Shown here: positions 32,966 through 42,943 of the stretch, one piece after another
Layout: each line of letters starts with the position of its first letter
Numbering within the stretch: position 1 is the first letter of the stretch
Source: Enterococcus raffinosus
GTDB taxonomy: Bacteria; Bacillota; Bacilli; Lactobacillales; Enterococcaceae
NCBI RefSeq assembly: GCF_018917525.1
Contig: NZ_JAHLOS010000001.1
Location: 248,001 to 312,000, forward strand
Reading direction: 5' to 3'
DNA: 64,000 nt
Position numbers and translations under genes: made by a program
Notes under the pieces: generated by a model
The model's input: only the letters and a program-made list of their open reading frames with translations
Database searches by the model: none
What the model was told of the DNA's origin: nothing

Positions 32966-33817
32966 ATGGAAAACGAAAAAGTTACGCAGCCGAATAAAAG
33001 CGACTGGTTTTTACGCTTCATCAAAGGGATGTTCATCGGCTCTGGATTTATTTTACCGGGTGTCAGCGGCGGGGCGTTGGCAGCAGTATTTGGTATTTAT
33101 GAACGAATTATTTCATTTTTAGCCCACATTACTAAGAACTTTAAAGAAAACGTCTTGTTCTTTATTCCCGTAGGATTGGGCGGATTAGCTGGGGTCTTCG
33201 TGTTATCCTTTGCCGTCAGCTTCTTACTTGGTGAATTTGAGACGATCATGCTATGGTTCTTCGTTGGCTGTATTATTGGAACAGTTCCAGCGTTATGGAA
33301 AGAAGCTGGAAAAAAGGGTCGAGACACTAAGGATTACATTATTATCGCTATCAGTTTTGTGGTTGGCTTCTTATTCTTGTGGAAAGGCTCAAGCTTGTTT
33401 GGAACCGTTGATCAAAACTTCTTTACCTGGATGATTGCGGGTGCATTGATTGGATTAGGTCTGATTGTTCCTGGATTGAGCCCGTCAAACTTCTTAGTTT
33501 ATATGGGGATGTATAAAGCGATGGCCGATGGCTTCAAGACGGTGGATATGGGTGTAATCATCCCGATCGGAATTGGCGGTTTGATCACAGTTTTGAGTTT
33601 ATCAAAAGTGATGGATTGGGTGTTTAGTCGTTTTTATGCACCGATGTATCATTTTATTTTAGGAATTGTTTTTGCTTCGACCGTTATGATTGTACCGACA
33701 GATTATAGTGGAATCGGCATCCTTGGATTCCTTGGCTGCGCGGTTTTATGTATTTTAGGTGCCGCTCTAGGCTGGTGGATGAGCCGTCTGGAAGAACGCT
33801 ACGTTCCAGAAGATTAG
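32966..33817 (+). CDS. DUF368 membrane protein, undecaprenyl-phosphate translocase-like
   Basis: A 283-aa polytopic protein with the DUF368 repeats F-I-L-P-G-V-S-G-G-A-L-A and G-L-I-V-P-G-L-S-P-S-N-F-L. This family (PopT) has been shown in other bacteria to return undecaprenyl phosphate across the membrane for wall synthesis; transfer of that role here is by family. Seven or more helices are visible. No ribosome site of full strength, but GAGGATTATTTTTT precedes ATG. Confidence 0.88.
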   Translation: MENEKVTQPNKSDWFLRFIKGMFIGSGFILPGVSGGALAAVFGIYERIISFLAHITKNFKENVLFFIPVGLGGLAGVFVLSFAVSFLLGEFETIMLWFFVGCIIGTVPALWKEAGKKGRDTKDYIIIAISFVVGFLFLWKGSSLFGTVDQNFFTWMIAGALIGLGLIVPGLSPSNFLVYMGMYKAMADGFKTVDMGVIIPIGIGGLITVLSLSKVMDWVFSRFYAPMYHFILGIVFASTVMIVPTDYSGIGILGFLGCAVLCILGAALGWWMSRLEERYVPED

Positions 33818-33889
33818 AAAAAAATTTGAAATTAGGGCTTGCAATTTTGATGAGAAGTCTTTAATATGGTGTTAAGCATTTGGAATAGT

Positions 33890-34112
33890 AATAAATTTTA
33901 TCGGCAGCAGAGAGTTGATTCACCGTCTGAAAGATCAACACGTCCTCTGGAATTTATGAACCTACCAAAGTTGATTGCTGTGAAAGCAGCACGCGACTCT
34001 AGCGTTATTGGAGCTGAAAGTTGGGTCAACAAAGTTTGGCCAAGCAAGGTGGTACCGCGAAATTATCCGTTTCGTCCTTACAATTATGTAGGGATGGAAC
34101 GGTTTTTTTATT
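33890..34112 (+). ncRNA. T-box riboswitch (proline) upstream of proS
   Basis: The conserved antiterminator T-box AAGGTGGTACCGCG is at 34046-34059. The presumed specifier loop reads GAA-CCT-ACC near 33957-33965, giving a proline codon CCT. The competing terminator is CCGTTTCGTCCTTA pairing with TAGGGATGGAACGG (34066-34103) plus T run. Uncharged tRNA-Pro should permit read-through into proS. A spurious reading frame across this region is not a gene. Confidence 0.92.
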
Positions 34113-34134
34113 TATATTTTAGGAGGAAGCATGG

Positions 34135-35574
34135 ATGACTAACTTACAAAAAGAAGATTTTTCAAAATGGTATTTACAAACAATTCAAAAAGCGGATTTG
34201 ATGGATTATTCACCAGTTCGTGGATGTATCGTTTTTAAAGCCGATGGATATGAACTTTGGGAACATATTCAAGAAGACTTTAACAAATGGTTGAGAACAC
34301 AAGATATTCGTAATGTCTACTTCCCAATGCTGATCCCTAAACATTTCTTAGAAAAAGAAGAAGAACACGTTGAAGGGTTTGCGCCAGAATTGCCATGGTT
34401 AACTAGAGTTGGCGATGAAGATTTAGAGGAACCTTATGCATTACGTCCGACTTCAGAAACATTGATCGGTGATGCATTTGCAAATTGGATCAACTCTTAT
34501 CGTGATTTACCTTATGAAATCAACCAATGGGCGAACGTTTTCCGCTGGGAGAAAAAGACCATGCCGTTCTTACGGACATCTGAATTCTTGTGGCAAGAAG
34601 GACATACGGCGCATGAATCTGAAGAAGATGCACGTGAACGTACAATGAGTGCTTTAGAAGCCTATACTCGAATGGTCGAAGATACATTAGCGATCCCAGT
34701 TTATCAAGGACAAAAGACACCATCTGAACGTTTTGCAGGAGCTGTAGATACGTATTCGATCGAGGCAATGATGCGTGACGGAAAAGCCGTCCAAGCAGGA
34801 ACGTCTCATTATCTTGGTCAGAATTTCGCAAAAGCCTTCGATATCAAATTCTTGAATCGCAATAACGAACATGAACATGTGTACACCACTTCTTGGGGAT
34901 CATCCACACGTCTGATCGGTTCATTGATCATGGTTCACGGGGATGAAAAAGGATTGGTATTACCGCCAAAAGTTGCACCAACCCAAGTTATCTTGATTCC
35001 AGTTGGTCCTTGGCAAAAGAACCCTGAAATCTTAGACCGTCTAAAAGAATTAAAGGCGTCATTAGCGGAAAAAGGACTGCGTGTGCGGATTGATACGACT
35101 GATAATACACCAGGTTATAAGTTCAACGAATGGGAATTGAAGGGTGCACCTTTACGCGTTGAGTTCGGACCTCGTGACTTAGAAAACAACCAAGCTGTTA
35201 TCAAAATGCGTGATCTAGATGATAAAGAATCTGTATCATTAGACGGCATTGAAGATTATATTGTAGAACAACTAGATGTGATGCAAAAACGTTTATTCGA
35301 AAGTGCGAAGAAACGCTACGAAACAAACGAACACACGGATATTGATACTCTTGATGAGTTAAAAGCCCATATCGAAAAATCAAAAGAAGCCGGCGAAATC
35401 CCAGGCTTTGTCTTGATCGGATGGGATGGTACCGAAGAAACAGAAGCCAAGATCAAAGAAGAAACTGGCTTCACGACACGAAACATTCCATTTAACCCGC
35501 CTGTTGAAAAAACAGTCGATATCGTTAGTGGAAAACCTGCGAAGCATACCGTTTGGATCGCTCGCGCATACTAA
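34135..35574 (+). CDS. proS: prolyl-tRNA synthetase (short, archaeal/eukaryote-like type)
   Basis: A 479-aa ProRS. Class II motifs appear as V-R-G-C-I-V-F-K (motif 1 region), F-R-W-E-K-K-T-M-P-F-L-R-T-S-E-F-L-W-Q-E (motif 2) and a C-terminal zinc-like domain ending in A-R-A-Y. It lacks the long editing insertion of the common bacterial ProRS (about 570 aa) and thus belongs to the eukaryote/archaeal-like class. ATG 34135 is used: an earlier ATG at 34132 runs into a stop. AGGAGG precedes it. Confidence 0.95.
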   Translation: MTNLQKEDFSKWYLQTIQKADLMDYSPVRGCIVFKADGYELWEHIQEDFNKWLRTQDIRNVYFPMLIPKHFLEKEEEHVEGFAPELPWLTRVGDEDLEEPYALRPTSETLIGDAFANWINSYRDLPYEINQWANVFRWEKKTMPFLRTSEFLWQEGHTAHESEEDARERTMSALEAYTRMVEDTLAIPVYQGQKTPSERFAGAVDTYSIEAMMRDGKAVQAGTSHYLGQNFAKAFDIKFLNRNNEHEHVYTTSWGSSTRLIGSLIMVHGDEKGLVLPPKVAPTQVILIPVGPWQKNPEILDRLKELKASLAEKGLRVRIDTTDNTPGYKFNEWELKGAPLRVEFGPRDLENNQAVIKMRDLDDKESVSLDGIEDYIVEQLDVMQKRLFESAKKRYETNEHTDIDTLDELKAHIEKSKEAGEIPGFVLIGWDGTEETEAKIKEETGFTTRNIPFNPPVEKTVDIVSGKPAKHTVWIARAY

Positions 35575-35713
35575 TTTGAGGAAGTCCGCAACAGAATCAC
35601 TTTTTATATAAAATGAGTTTTTGCAATTACTGTTAAATCAATCAGCCACCAGTAAGCAGGACGGTCGGGAATTTGGTTTCCCAAAAAGGTTGATCTGTGC
35701 GGTTATATTCTTA
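35575..35713 (+). other. region between proS and its terminator; possible structured RNA
   Basis: No coding gene. The segment 35636-35700 can fold: ATCAATC pairs with GGTTGAT, enclosing a GGGAA/TTCCC hairpin. This may be the 3' end of proS mRNA or a small RNA ending at the 35714 terminator. I do not recognise a known riboswitch. Confidence 0.35.
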
Positions 35714-35759
35714 GAGCCTGAGGCGATCAAAGACATTTGATCGACTCAGGCTTGTTTTT
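35714..35759 (+). terminator. terminator after proS
   Basis: AGCCTGAGGCGATCAAA pairs with TTTGATCGACTCAGGCT with a single mismatch, then TTGTTTTT. Confidence 0.9.
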
Positions 35760-35762
35760 GCG

Positions 35763-35861
35763 AGTTCTGCTTTTCGCAGTGTTTTTAAAGAGAAAACTAT
35801 ATAAAGGTTTTGGGGAATAGTTAAATAGAAAGGTTTAGCAGAATCGTATGCGTACGAAGAT
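35763..35861 (+). repeat. intergenic repeat, copy A
   Basis: Begins with AGTTCTGCTTTTCGCAGTGT and, after 50 unconserved bases, ends with a 29-nt block containing TATGCGTACGAAGATA. Copy B at 38382-38480 has the same blocks at the same spacing. The region between copy A and the dehydrogenase gene (35862-35965) has no other feature except the gene's AGAGGAGG site. Confidence 0.7.
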
Positions 35862-35965
35862 AAAGTCTTTTTTTGTGGGAGAGTATCAATGTGTCCGAAA
35901 CCTGTTTGCAGCTAGTTAGAATCAATGCTATTGTTGAATGAAATAATAGACAGAGGAGGCCAATT

Positions 35966-36937
35966 ATGAAAATTGTTGTACTAGATGGCTATGCGTTGAA
36001 TCCTGGCGATTTAAGCTGGCAAGATTTTGAAGAATTCGGTGAAGTGACTGTTTATGAGCGTACTTCTTTTACGGATAAACGTGAAATTATTGAGCGAATC
36101 GGTGATGCGGAAGTGATACTGACAAATAAAACACCGATCGATGAGGAGATTTTGGCAGCTGTTCCTCAATTGAAATACATCGGAGTAGTCGCGACTGGTT
36201 ACAATGTGGTGGATATTGAAGCAGCTGAAAAGCGGAATATTCCTGTAACGAATATTCCGGCATATGGAACGGATGCGGTGGCGCAATTTACTTTTGCCCT
36301 TTTATTAGAGATTGCCAACCAAGTAGGTGTCCATAATGCATCTGTGCATCAGGGAGAATGGCAGCAGAGTGTCGACTTCACGTATCAGAAAACGCCTTTG
36401 ATGGAGCTTCAAGGCAAGACAATGGGACTAGTAGGTTATGGGGAAATTGCGCAGGCGACAGCGGTAATTGCCCATGCATTTAATATGAAGGTAATTTATT
36501 GGAATCACCGTCCAAAAGAGGCGCAAGCTGAATGGGCGCAGCAGGTTTCTATGGAGGAACTGTATCAGCAGTCAGACATCATCAGTCTGCATGTACCGCA
36601 AACGGCAGAGACTCAGGAAATGATTAACCAAGAAAGTATCGCGAAGATGAAGGATGGCGTTATTTTGTTGAACACAGCACGCGGCGGACTACTAGACGAA
36701 GCAGCGGTTGCTGAGGCTTTAAATGAAGGAAAAATATTTGCGGCAGGTGTCGATGTGGTCTCAAGCGAGCCGATGAAGAAGGACAACCCATTACTGACCG
36801 CTAAGAACTGTTTCATCACTTCGCATATTGCGTGGCGGCCACTAGAAACGCGGGAACGACTGATGGCTATTGCGGTGGATAATTTCGCTACTTTTCTAGC
36901 TGGGAAAGAGAAAAATGTGGTAAATAACAGAGCATGA
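35966..36937 (+). CDS. D-2-hydroxyacid dehydrogenase (glycerate dehydrogenase-like)
   Basis: A 323-aa NAD-dependent dehydrogenase. NAD site V-G-Y-G-E-I-A, catalytic Arg in N-T-A-R-G-G-L-L-D-E, Glu in S-S-E-P-M and His in T-S-H-I-A-W, all in order. The substrate loop V-A-T-G-Y-N-V-V-D suggests the hydroxypyruvate/glycerate branch. GAGGAGG before ATG. Monocistronic, with a terminator overlapping its stop. Confidence 0.88.
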   Translation: MKIVVLDGYALNPGDLSWQDFEEFGEVTVYERTSFTDKREIIERIGDAEVILTNKTPIDEEILAAVPQLKYIGVVATGYNVVDIEAAEKRNIPVTNIPAYGTDAVAQFTFALLLEIANQVGVHNASVHQGEWQQSVDFTYQKTPLMELQGKTMGLVGYGEIAQATAVIAHAFNMKVIYWNHRPKEAQAEWAQQVSMEELYQQSDIISLHVPQTAETQEMINQESIAKMKDGVILLNTARGGLLDEAAVAEALNEGKIFAAGVDVVSSEPMKKDNPLLTAKNCFITSHIAWRPLETRERLMAIAVDNFATFLAGKEKNVVNNRA

Positions 36938-36960
36938 CGGATAATGTCATGCTCTGTTTC
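36927..36960 (+). terminator. bidirectional terminator
   Basis: ACAGAGCATGAC pairs with GTCATGCTCTGT and serves the dehydrogenase gene and the convergent aldo/keto reductase. Confidence 0.8.
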
Positions 36961-36962
36961 TT

Positions 36963-37904
36963 CTATTTAAATAGTTGATCTATTTTGTCGTAGTCTTCCG
37001 TGGATAATCGCATATCGACCGCTTTGGCATTTGCCTCTACTTGTTCTGGACGTTTTGCGCCAGGGATGACGACATCGATTTGTGGGTGCTTCATATACCA
37101 AGCAAGAACCAATTGTGCCACAGTCGCATCGTAGGCTTTAGCGATTGGTTTTAATTGATCTACTTTTTCGATGACTTCAGTGAAGCGTTCGCCGTTGAAG
37201 TCAGGTCGTTTGCTTCTTGGGTCGGATTCCTCAAAACGATCTTCTTTTTGATATTTTCCAGTCAAAAGACCGGAAGCTAGAGGGAAGTATGGAACAAAGC
37301 TGATTCTCTTTTCTTTTAGATAAGGGAAAAGCTCTTCCTCAAGTTCACGATGAATCAAGCTATAGCGTTCCTCAACAATATCGACATAACCGTCTTGGTT
37401 GGCTTCTTTTAATTGTTCTAATGAGAAGTTTGAAACACCAATCGCACGGATTTTTCCTTCTTCTTTCAGCTGATGCAGCGCTGCTACAGCTTCATTTTTT
37501 GGTGTTGCTTCATCTGGAAAATGAATGTAAAAAATATCGATATAAGTTGTTTGAAGTCTTTGGAGAGCTTCTTCTACAGATTTTCGCAGAAATTCTGGTG
37601 AGTTGTTGAATTGATAATTATTCTCTGGGTCATGTGCGGCCTTTGTAGCAATAATAATGCGTGAGCGGTCAAATTCCGGCTCCTGTAAGACTTCACCAAT
37701 CAATTCTTCTGAACGACCAAAGCCATAAGCAAAAGCCGTATCTAAGACAGTAATCCCATTATTGATGGCTGTACGGAGTACGTCTTTTCCAGTTTCGTCG
37801 TTTAAGTTTGGATGAATATTGTGTCCGCCGACAGCATTTGTTCCTAGACCTAGACCTAGATCACTTGCGTAAACGCGTGATTTTCCGATTCGTACATCTG
37901 ACAT
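36963..37904 (-). CDS. aldo/keto reductase
   Basis: A 313-aa NADPH-dependent reductase: L-G-L-G-T-N-A-V-G-G, catalytic D-T-A-F-A-Y-G-F-G-R-S-E, Y-I-D-I-F-Y-I-H-F-P-D and G-V-S-N-F-S. It belongs to the YqkF/YajO side of the superfamily and is distinct from the gene at 31.7 kb. ATG 37904 (M-S-D-V-R-I-G) follows AAAGGAG; an upstream in-frame start would add 19 residues without a site. Substrate unknown. Confidence 0.88.
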   Translation of the reverse strand: MSDVRIGKSRVYASDLGLGLGTNAVGGHNIHPNLNDETGKDVLRTAINNGITVLDTAFAYGFGRSEELIGEVLQEPEFDRSRIIIATKAAHDPENNYQFNNSPEFLRKSVEEALQRLQTTYIDIFYIHFPDEATPKNEAVAALHQLKEEGKIRAIGVSNFSLEQLKEANQDGYVDIVEERYSLIHRELEEELFPYLKEKRISFVPYFPLASGLLTGKYQKEDRFEESDPRSKRPDFNGERFTEVIEKVDQLKPIAKAYDATVAQLVLAWYMKHPQIDVVIPGAKRPEQVEANAKAVDMRLSTEDYDKIDQLFK

Positions 37905-38149
37905 ATCGCATTCGCTCCTTTTACTTACCACTGGAGAATTCCAATGGCTTTTCTTCTTCAAGTTTAAGATAAAGTTTTAAAAAAAGCGACTAATCTATTT
38001 TATCTCCTACTAAGCTGGGAAGCAGTGTATATTTTTCAGTCTAATAACTATCCTGGGAAAAGCGGGAACTTCTTTTTTATCACTGGAAATCACTTGACTT
38101 TCAAGTTTTTTTTTAGTAGCTTAAGAAGAGATAAAAACATCAATGAAAC

Positions 38150-38372
38150 ATCTATGAAGGAACCAGTAAATTACAAAAAAACGTACAGAAAAAATTGCCT
38201 TGGCTGAAAGCAATTTCGTGAAAAGTAATTGAAGGACAGTCTGGAGATGAGCGCGTGCAAAGCCGCTCCGTTACGCAAGCGTTAATTGCTAGAGAAAAAG
38301 AGTAAAGCTCTTTTTAAAAATAGGTGGTACCGCGATATTTTCGCCCTTGTTCAGTTGAACAGGGGTTTTTTT
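38150..38372 (+). ncRNA. T-box riboswitch (aspartate) upstream of hisS-aspS
   Basis: The T-box AGGTGGTACCGCG is at 38322-38334. The specifier loop GAAG-GAC-AGT (near 38231-38240) offers the Asp codon GAC and no His codon. The terminator CCCTTGTTC/GAACAGGGG with a T run ends at 38372. The left limit is approximate. It lies over 400 nt from hisS, with repeats between. Confidence 0.9.
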
Positions 38373-38381
38373 GTCAGTTGT

Positions 38382-38480
38382 CAGTTCTGCTTTTCGCAGT
38401 GTAAAAGATCGATATACGTTCACTATTTTAAATGGAATGATTGATCGTGTTGTTTAGCGGAATGATATGCGTACGAAGAT
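38382..38480 (+). repeat. intergenic repeat, copy B
   Basis: Shares the 20-nt start block and the 29-nt end block (26 of 29 bases) with copy A at 35763, with exactly 50 nt between the blocks in both copies. A weaker match (CTAG and ATCANATGCT) continues downstream to about 38550. Both copies come directly after a terminator. Confidence 0.7.
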
Positions 38481-38594
38481 AGGTTCATTTTTCCGCTTTT
38501 TGGAAAAATGATTTCCACGATGTTGAGCTAGCTGCCGATCACATGCTTAATATCAAATGGAGAATAATTAGTAGAACAGTCTTATTAACTAATT

Positions 38595-38770
38595 AAATAC
38601 ATTAATACGAAAAAGGATTTCAGTTCCTCTTTTCCCAGTAATTATAGTTAGGGAAGAGAGTAAAGATCTAACAAAAAATAAGTTGGAGAAGTATAGAGGA
38701 ATGCCATACGGCTTGAAAATCGAACTTGTTTTTCTGGTAAGAAAAATAAATACATTAATATGAAAAAGGA
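38595..38770 (+). repeat. 23-nt direct repeats flanking 130 nt before hisS
   Basis: AAATACATTAATACGAAAAA at 38595 and AAATACATTAATATGAAAAA at 38748, both followed by GGA, differ at one base. The second copy carries the hisS ribosome site (AAAAAGGAG). The segment between has no gene. It may be a tandem duplication remnant or an insertion bounded by target repeats. Confidence 0.65.
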
Positions 38771-38778
38771 GATATACC

Positions 38779-40077
38779 ATGAGTTATCAACGACCAAAAG
38801 GGACTAATGATATTTTACCGGGAGAAAGTGAAAAATGGCAATTTGTCGAAGAAACAGCCCGATTAGTATTTAATGACTACCAATATCAAGAAATCCGCAC
38901 CCCTATTTTTGAACACTATGAAGTAATCGCTCGTAGTGTTGGTGATACGACCGATATCGTGTCTAAGGAAATGTATGATTTCTATGACAAAGGGGAGCGT
39001 CATGTGACGCTTCGACCAGAAGGAACGGCACCGATCGTGCGTGCATATGTCGAAAATAAATTGTATGGACCAGAATTCAAGAAGCCTTACAAGGTTTATT
39101 ACACTGGACCGATGTTCCGTTATGAACGTCCGCAAAAAGGTCGTTTGCGTCAATTTCACCAGATCGGCGTAGAAGCCTTTGGCAGTGAAAACCCAAGCTT
39201 GGATGTAGAAGTAATGGCGATGGCGATGGATTTCTTCAAGCAACTAGGAATCAATCAATTACGTCTTGTGATCAATACTTTAGGGGACAAGGAAACACGG
39301 ACAAATTATCGGCAAGCTCTGATCACCTATCTTGAAGCGCATGAGGAAGAGCTGAGCGATGATTCACGCCGGCGTCTGCATGAGAATCCACTGCGCGTGT
39401 TGGATAGTAAAGACCGCAAGGATCAGCCAATCGTGGCCGATGCACCAAGTATTTTGGATTATTTGAGTGATTACGCGAAGGAATACTTCGAAGGGGTTAC
39501 AAAAACCTTAGAGTACTTGAATATTTCCTACGAAATCGATCACCGAATGGTTCGAGGATTGGATTATTACAATCATACGATCTTTGAAATCATGAGCGAT
39601 GCTCCTGGAATGGGTGCACAAACAACTATTTGCGGCGGCGGACGTTATGATGGTTTGGTGGAAGAACTTGGCGGACCGGAGACTCCAGGGATCGGCTTTG
39701 CCATGGGGATTGAACGAATTCTATTAACGTTGGAACAAGAAGACGTAATGATTCCGAGTGCAGCAAGTCTGGACGCGTATGTGGTCGGTCTTGGTGAAGC
39801 AACCAATATGGAAAGCTTGAAGGTTGTTCAAGCGATTCGCGGATTTGGTTTTTCTGCTGATCGTGACTTTATGGGACGTAAAGCAAAAGCTCAATTCAAA
39901 ACGGCCGATAAAGAAGGGGCGAAGCTTGTCCTGACTTTAGGTGAAGATGAATTATCCAATGGTGTAATCAACGTGAAGGATTCTGCAACCCGGGAAGAAA
40001 AGGCGTTTCCTTTAACGGATATCTATGAAGATTTTGCGGCGATCTATGATGAAATGACCATGCCGAAGCTTGATTAA
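38779..40077 (+). CDS. hisS: histidyl-tRNA synthetase
   Basis: Class II synthetase (432 aa). Motifs: [11 protein letters not shown] at the N-terminus, motif 2 [16 protein letters not shown], the His-specific [11 protein letters not shown] and C-G-G-G-R-Y-D-G-L motifs, motif 3 [17 protein letters not shown] lies before ATG. Cotranscribed with aspS 59 nt downstream under the Asp T-box. Confidence 0.98.
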   Translation: MSYQRPKGTNDILPGESEKWQFVEETARLVFNDYQYQEIRTPIFEHYEVIARSVGDTTDIVSKEMYDFYDKGERHVTLRPEGTAPIVRAYVENKLYGPEFKKPYKVYYTGPMFRYERPQKGRLRQFHQIGVEAFGSENPSLDVEVMAMAMDFFKQLGINQLRLVINTLGDKETRTNYRQALITYLEAHEEELSDDSRRRLHENPLRVLDSKDRKDQPIVADAPSILDYLSDYAKEYFEGVTKTLEYLNISYEIDHRMVRGLDYYNHTIFEIMSDAPGMGAQTTICGGGRYDGLVEELGGPETPGIGFAMGIERILLTLEQEDVMIPSAASLDAYVVGLGEATNMESLKVVQAIRGFGFSADRDFMGRKAKAQFKTADKEGAKLVLTLGEDELSNGVINVKDSATREEKAFPLTDIYEDFAAIYDEMTMPKLD

Positions 40078-40136
40078 TCGAAATAAATCTTACCTATCAA
40101 AAGGAAGATTACTTAAATAAATGGAGGAATGAAAAA

Positions 40137-41909
40137 ATGGCTAGACGTACAGTCTATTGTGGACGAGTGTCCGAGGAGTATTTGGATCAAAAGGTAACGT
40201 TAAAAGGATGGGTACAAAAACGTCGTGATTTAGGCGGCTTGATCTTTATTGATCTACGTGACCGCGAAGGTGTTGTACAAGTGGTCTTCAACCCAGAAGA
40301 ATCGAAAACTGCTTGGGAAATTGCGGATCAATGCCGTAGTGAATATGTGGTTGAAATCACTGGTACAGTCATTCGTCGGGATGCTGGTGCGGTGAACAAA
40401 AAAATGTCAACCGGTGACTTTGAAGTTAAGGGTGAAGAAATCACCATTTTAAATAGTGCGAAAACACCACCATTTTCAATTGAAGATGATCAAAATATTA
40501 GTGATGAAGTGCGTTTGAAATATCGTTATATGGATTTACGTCGTCCGAAGATGACACAAAACTTGATGATGCGCCATCGTTTGACGCAATCCGTTCGTCG
40601 TTTCTTGGATAACAATGATTTCTTGGATATCGAAACACCATATTTGGCTAAATCTACACCAGAAGGCGCTCGGGACTATTTGGTTCCTTCACGTGTTCAT
40701 CCAGGGCATTTTTATGCGTTGCCACAATCACCACAAATTTTGAAGCAATTATTGATGACTGCTGGCTTTGATCGCTATTATCAAATCGTTCGTTGCTTCC
40801 GTGATGAAGATTTACGTGGGGATCGTCAACCAGAATTTACTCAGGTCGATATTGAAACAAGCTTCTTATCAGCAGAAGAAATTCAAGAATATACAGAAGC
40901 GATGATCGCGCAAGTCATGAAAGATGTTCGTGGTGTCGAAGTAACCTTGCCATTCCCACGAATCACTTGGGATGAAGCGATGGAACGTTATGGTTCTGAC
41001 AAGCCAGATACCCGTTTTGATATGGAATTGATCGATGTGACCGACATCGCGTCTGCTACAGATTTTAAAGTCTTCCGTATGGCTTCAGATAACGGTGGTG
41101 TCGTTAAAGCGTTAAATGCTAAAGGAGCAGCGGATAAATACTCTCGTAAAGAATTGGATCGCTTAGGTCAATTCGTTGGTCAATTCGGCGCTAAAGGCTT
41201 GGCTTGGATCAAGGTAGATGAGAACGGCGAATTAACTGGGCCGATCGCGAAATTCATGGGCGGTGTCAGTGATGAGTTGAAGAAAGCAACAAATGCCGAA
41301 GCAGGCGATGTCTTGATGTTTGCGGCAGATCAATTCTTAACAGCCGTAACAGCTTTAGGTGCTGTTCGTTCAAAAGTTGGGAAAGAATTAGGCTTGATCG
41401 ATGAAGACCGTTTCGATTATCTATGGGTAGTTGATTGGCCACAATTTGAGTTTGATCAAGAATTAGGTCGCTACGTTTCTGCTCACCATCCATTCACCAT
41501 GCCGATGGAAAAGGATATTCCAAACTTGAAGGATCATCCAGAGAAGGTCTATGCACAAGCCTATGATATCGTCTTAAACGGCTATGAATTGGGCGGTGGC
41601 TCACTACGTATTAATACCCGTGAACTGCAAGAGCAAGTCTTTGAAACATTAGGCTTCACCCGTGAAAGTGCCAATGAACAATTCGGTTTCCTATTAGAAG
41701 CGTTAGATTATGGCTTCCCTCCAATCGGCGGGATCGCGCTTGGCTTGGATCGTTTCGCGATGTTGTTAGCTAACGAAGACAACATTCGTGAAGTCATTGC
41801 CTTTCCTAAGAATGGGAAAGCAGCAGAGCCAATGTCTGATGCACCAAGCACAGTGTCACCATTGCAGCTTTACGAACTAAGCATCGATGTCACGAAAATT
41901 GAAGAGTAA
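40137..41909 (+). CDS. aspS: aspartyl-tRNA synthetase
   Basis: Bacterial-type AspRS (590 aa): N-terminal OB-fold anticodon domain ([15 protein letters not shown]), catalytic core with [22 protein letters not shown] and motif 3 G-I-A-L-G-L-D-R. The bacterial GAD insertion lies in the middle. It ends the hisS-aspS operon; a terminator follows after 65 nt. Confidence 0.98.
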   Translation: MARRTVYCGRVSEEYLDQKVTLKGWVQKRRDLGGLIFIDLRDREGVVQVVFNPEESKTAWEIADQCRSEYVVEITGTVIRRDAGAVNKKMSTGDFEVKGEEITILNSAKTPPFSIEDDQNISDEVRLKYRYMDLRRPKMTQNLMMRHRLTQSVRRFLDNNDFLDIETPYLAKSTPEGARDYLVPSRVHPGHFYALPQSPQILKQLLMTAGFDRYYQIVRCFRDEDLRGDRQPEFTQVDIETSFLSAEEIQEYTEAMIAQVMKDVRGVEVTLPFPRITWDEAMERYGSDKPDTRFDMELIDVTDIASATDFKVFRMASDNGGVVKALNAKGAADKYSRKELDRLGQFVGQFGAKGLAWIKVDENGELTGPIAKFMGGVSDELKKATNAEAGDVLMFAADQFLTAVTALGAVRSKVGKELGLIDEDRFDYLWVVDWPQFEFDQELGRYVSAHHPFTMPMEKDIPNLKDHPEKVYAQAYDIVLNGYELGGGSLRINTRELQEQVFETLGFTRESANEQFGFLLEALDYGFPPIGGIALGLDRFAMLLANEDNIREVIAFPKNGKAAEPMSDAPSTVSPLQLYELSIDVTKIEE

Positions 41910-41975
41910 AGTAGCCGGCATTAATTTGCTGCTTTTCTAAAGTTTTTACCTGAACTCTAAGAATATACTAAGAGA

Positions 41976-42010
41976 AGCGCCTACCTCTGTGGTAGGTGCT
42001 TTCTTTTTTT
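41976..42010 (+). terminator. terminator of hisS-aspS
   Basis: AGCGCCTACC pairs with GGTAGGTGCT, followed by TTCTTTTTTT. Confidence 0.88.
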
Positions 42011-42061
42011 CATGAAAATACGTATAATGTGATTGAAATTTTGAAATGAGGCGGACAGAAC

Positions 42062-42943
42062 ATGATGAAAAAGAAGATAGAGGAGTGGCCCCATCACGAT
42101 TATGCCACCCGATTATCTGTCGCAGTTGTTTATGCATTTTTGGCGGCGATTGCCGTAAACTTTTTTTACCAGCCAGGACATATTTATTCCAGCGGAGCCA
42201 CCGGCTTTGCCCAGATTTTAACGACGTTGTCGGATCGGGTTGTCGGTTTTACCGTTCCCGTATCGATCACCTTATTTTTGATCAATGTACCGTTATTTTT
42301 CTTGGCATGGTTCAAGATTGGTCATAAGTTTACGATTTTTACCTTCATCACTGTTTTTTTAACATCGTTCTTCATTCATATCATACCCCAGACGACATTG
42401 ACGAAGGACCCCATCATTTGCGCGATTTTTGGCGGGGCTATCATGGGTGTTGGGATCGGCTTTGCCTTAAAAAATGGCTTGTCATCTGGCGGTTTGGATA
42501 TTTTGAGTATCGTGATTCGCAAGCGCACAGGGTCTTCGGTTGGATCAATCTCGATCATTTTCAATGTGATGATCATGCTGATGGCGGGGATTTTATTTAG
42601 TTGGCAATACATGTTTTATTCCGCTTTAGCTATTTTTATGAGTGGTAAGTTGACCGATGCACTCTACACGAAGCAGCGGAAGATGCAGGTGATGATCGTT
42701 ACCAAATGTCCAGAACGCGTGATTAATGCCATTCAGGACCAGATGCGTCGCGGAATCACCATCATTAATGAAGCAGAAGGTGCGTATAAGCATGATAAGC
42801 AAACCGTTCTGTTTACCGTAGTTACCCGCTTTGAGTTGCCATTACTAGAATCAATCATGCGGGAAAATGATCCCGATGCGTTCGTTAGTATCTCGGAAAA
42901 CGTACGGATTATGGGGCGCTTTTACGAAGAATCAATGGATTAA
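42062..42943 (+). CDS. YitT family membrane protein (DUF161 + DUF2179)
   Basis: A 293-aa protein with about five hydrophobic helices in the first 200 residues (Y-S-S-G-A-T-G-F-A-Q, G-G-A-I-M-G-V-G-I-G-F-A-L-K-N-G-L-S-S-G-G-L-D) and a C-terminal cytosolic DUF2179 domain (M-Q-V-M-I-V-T-K-C-P-E, R-G-I-T-I-I-N-E-A-E-G). Function unknown; several paralogues are usual in this order. Followed by a terminator. Confidence 0.9.
   Translation: MMKKKIEEWPHHDYATRLSVAVVYAFLAAIAVNFFYQPGHIYSSGATGFAQILTTLSDRVVGFTVPVSITLFLINVPLFFLAWFKIGHKFTIFTFITVFLTSFFIHIIPQTTLTKDPIICAIFGGAIMGVGIGFALKNGLSSGGLDILSIVIRKRTGSSVGSISIIFNVMIMLMAGILFSWQYMFYSALAIFMSGKLTDALYTKQRKMQVMIVTKCPERVINAIQDQMRRGITIINEAEGAYKHDKQTVLFTVVTRFELPLLESIMRENDPDAFVSISENVRIMGRFYEESMD

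Noticed and set aside
33866-34138. 90-residue reading frame upstream of proS
   Set aside because: It lies wholly in the T-box leader, including the specifier, T-box and terminator, and has no protein-like features.
38025-38207. 60-residue reading frame before hisS
   Set aside because: It runs into the T-box leader and has no ribosome site of note; AT-rich chance frame.
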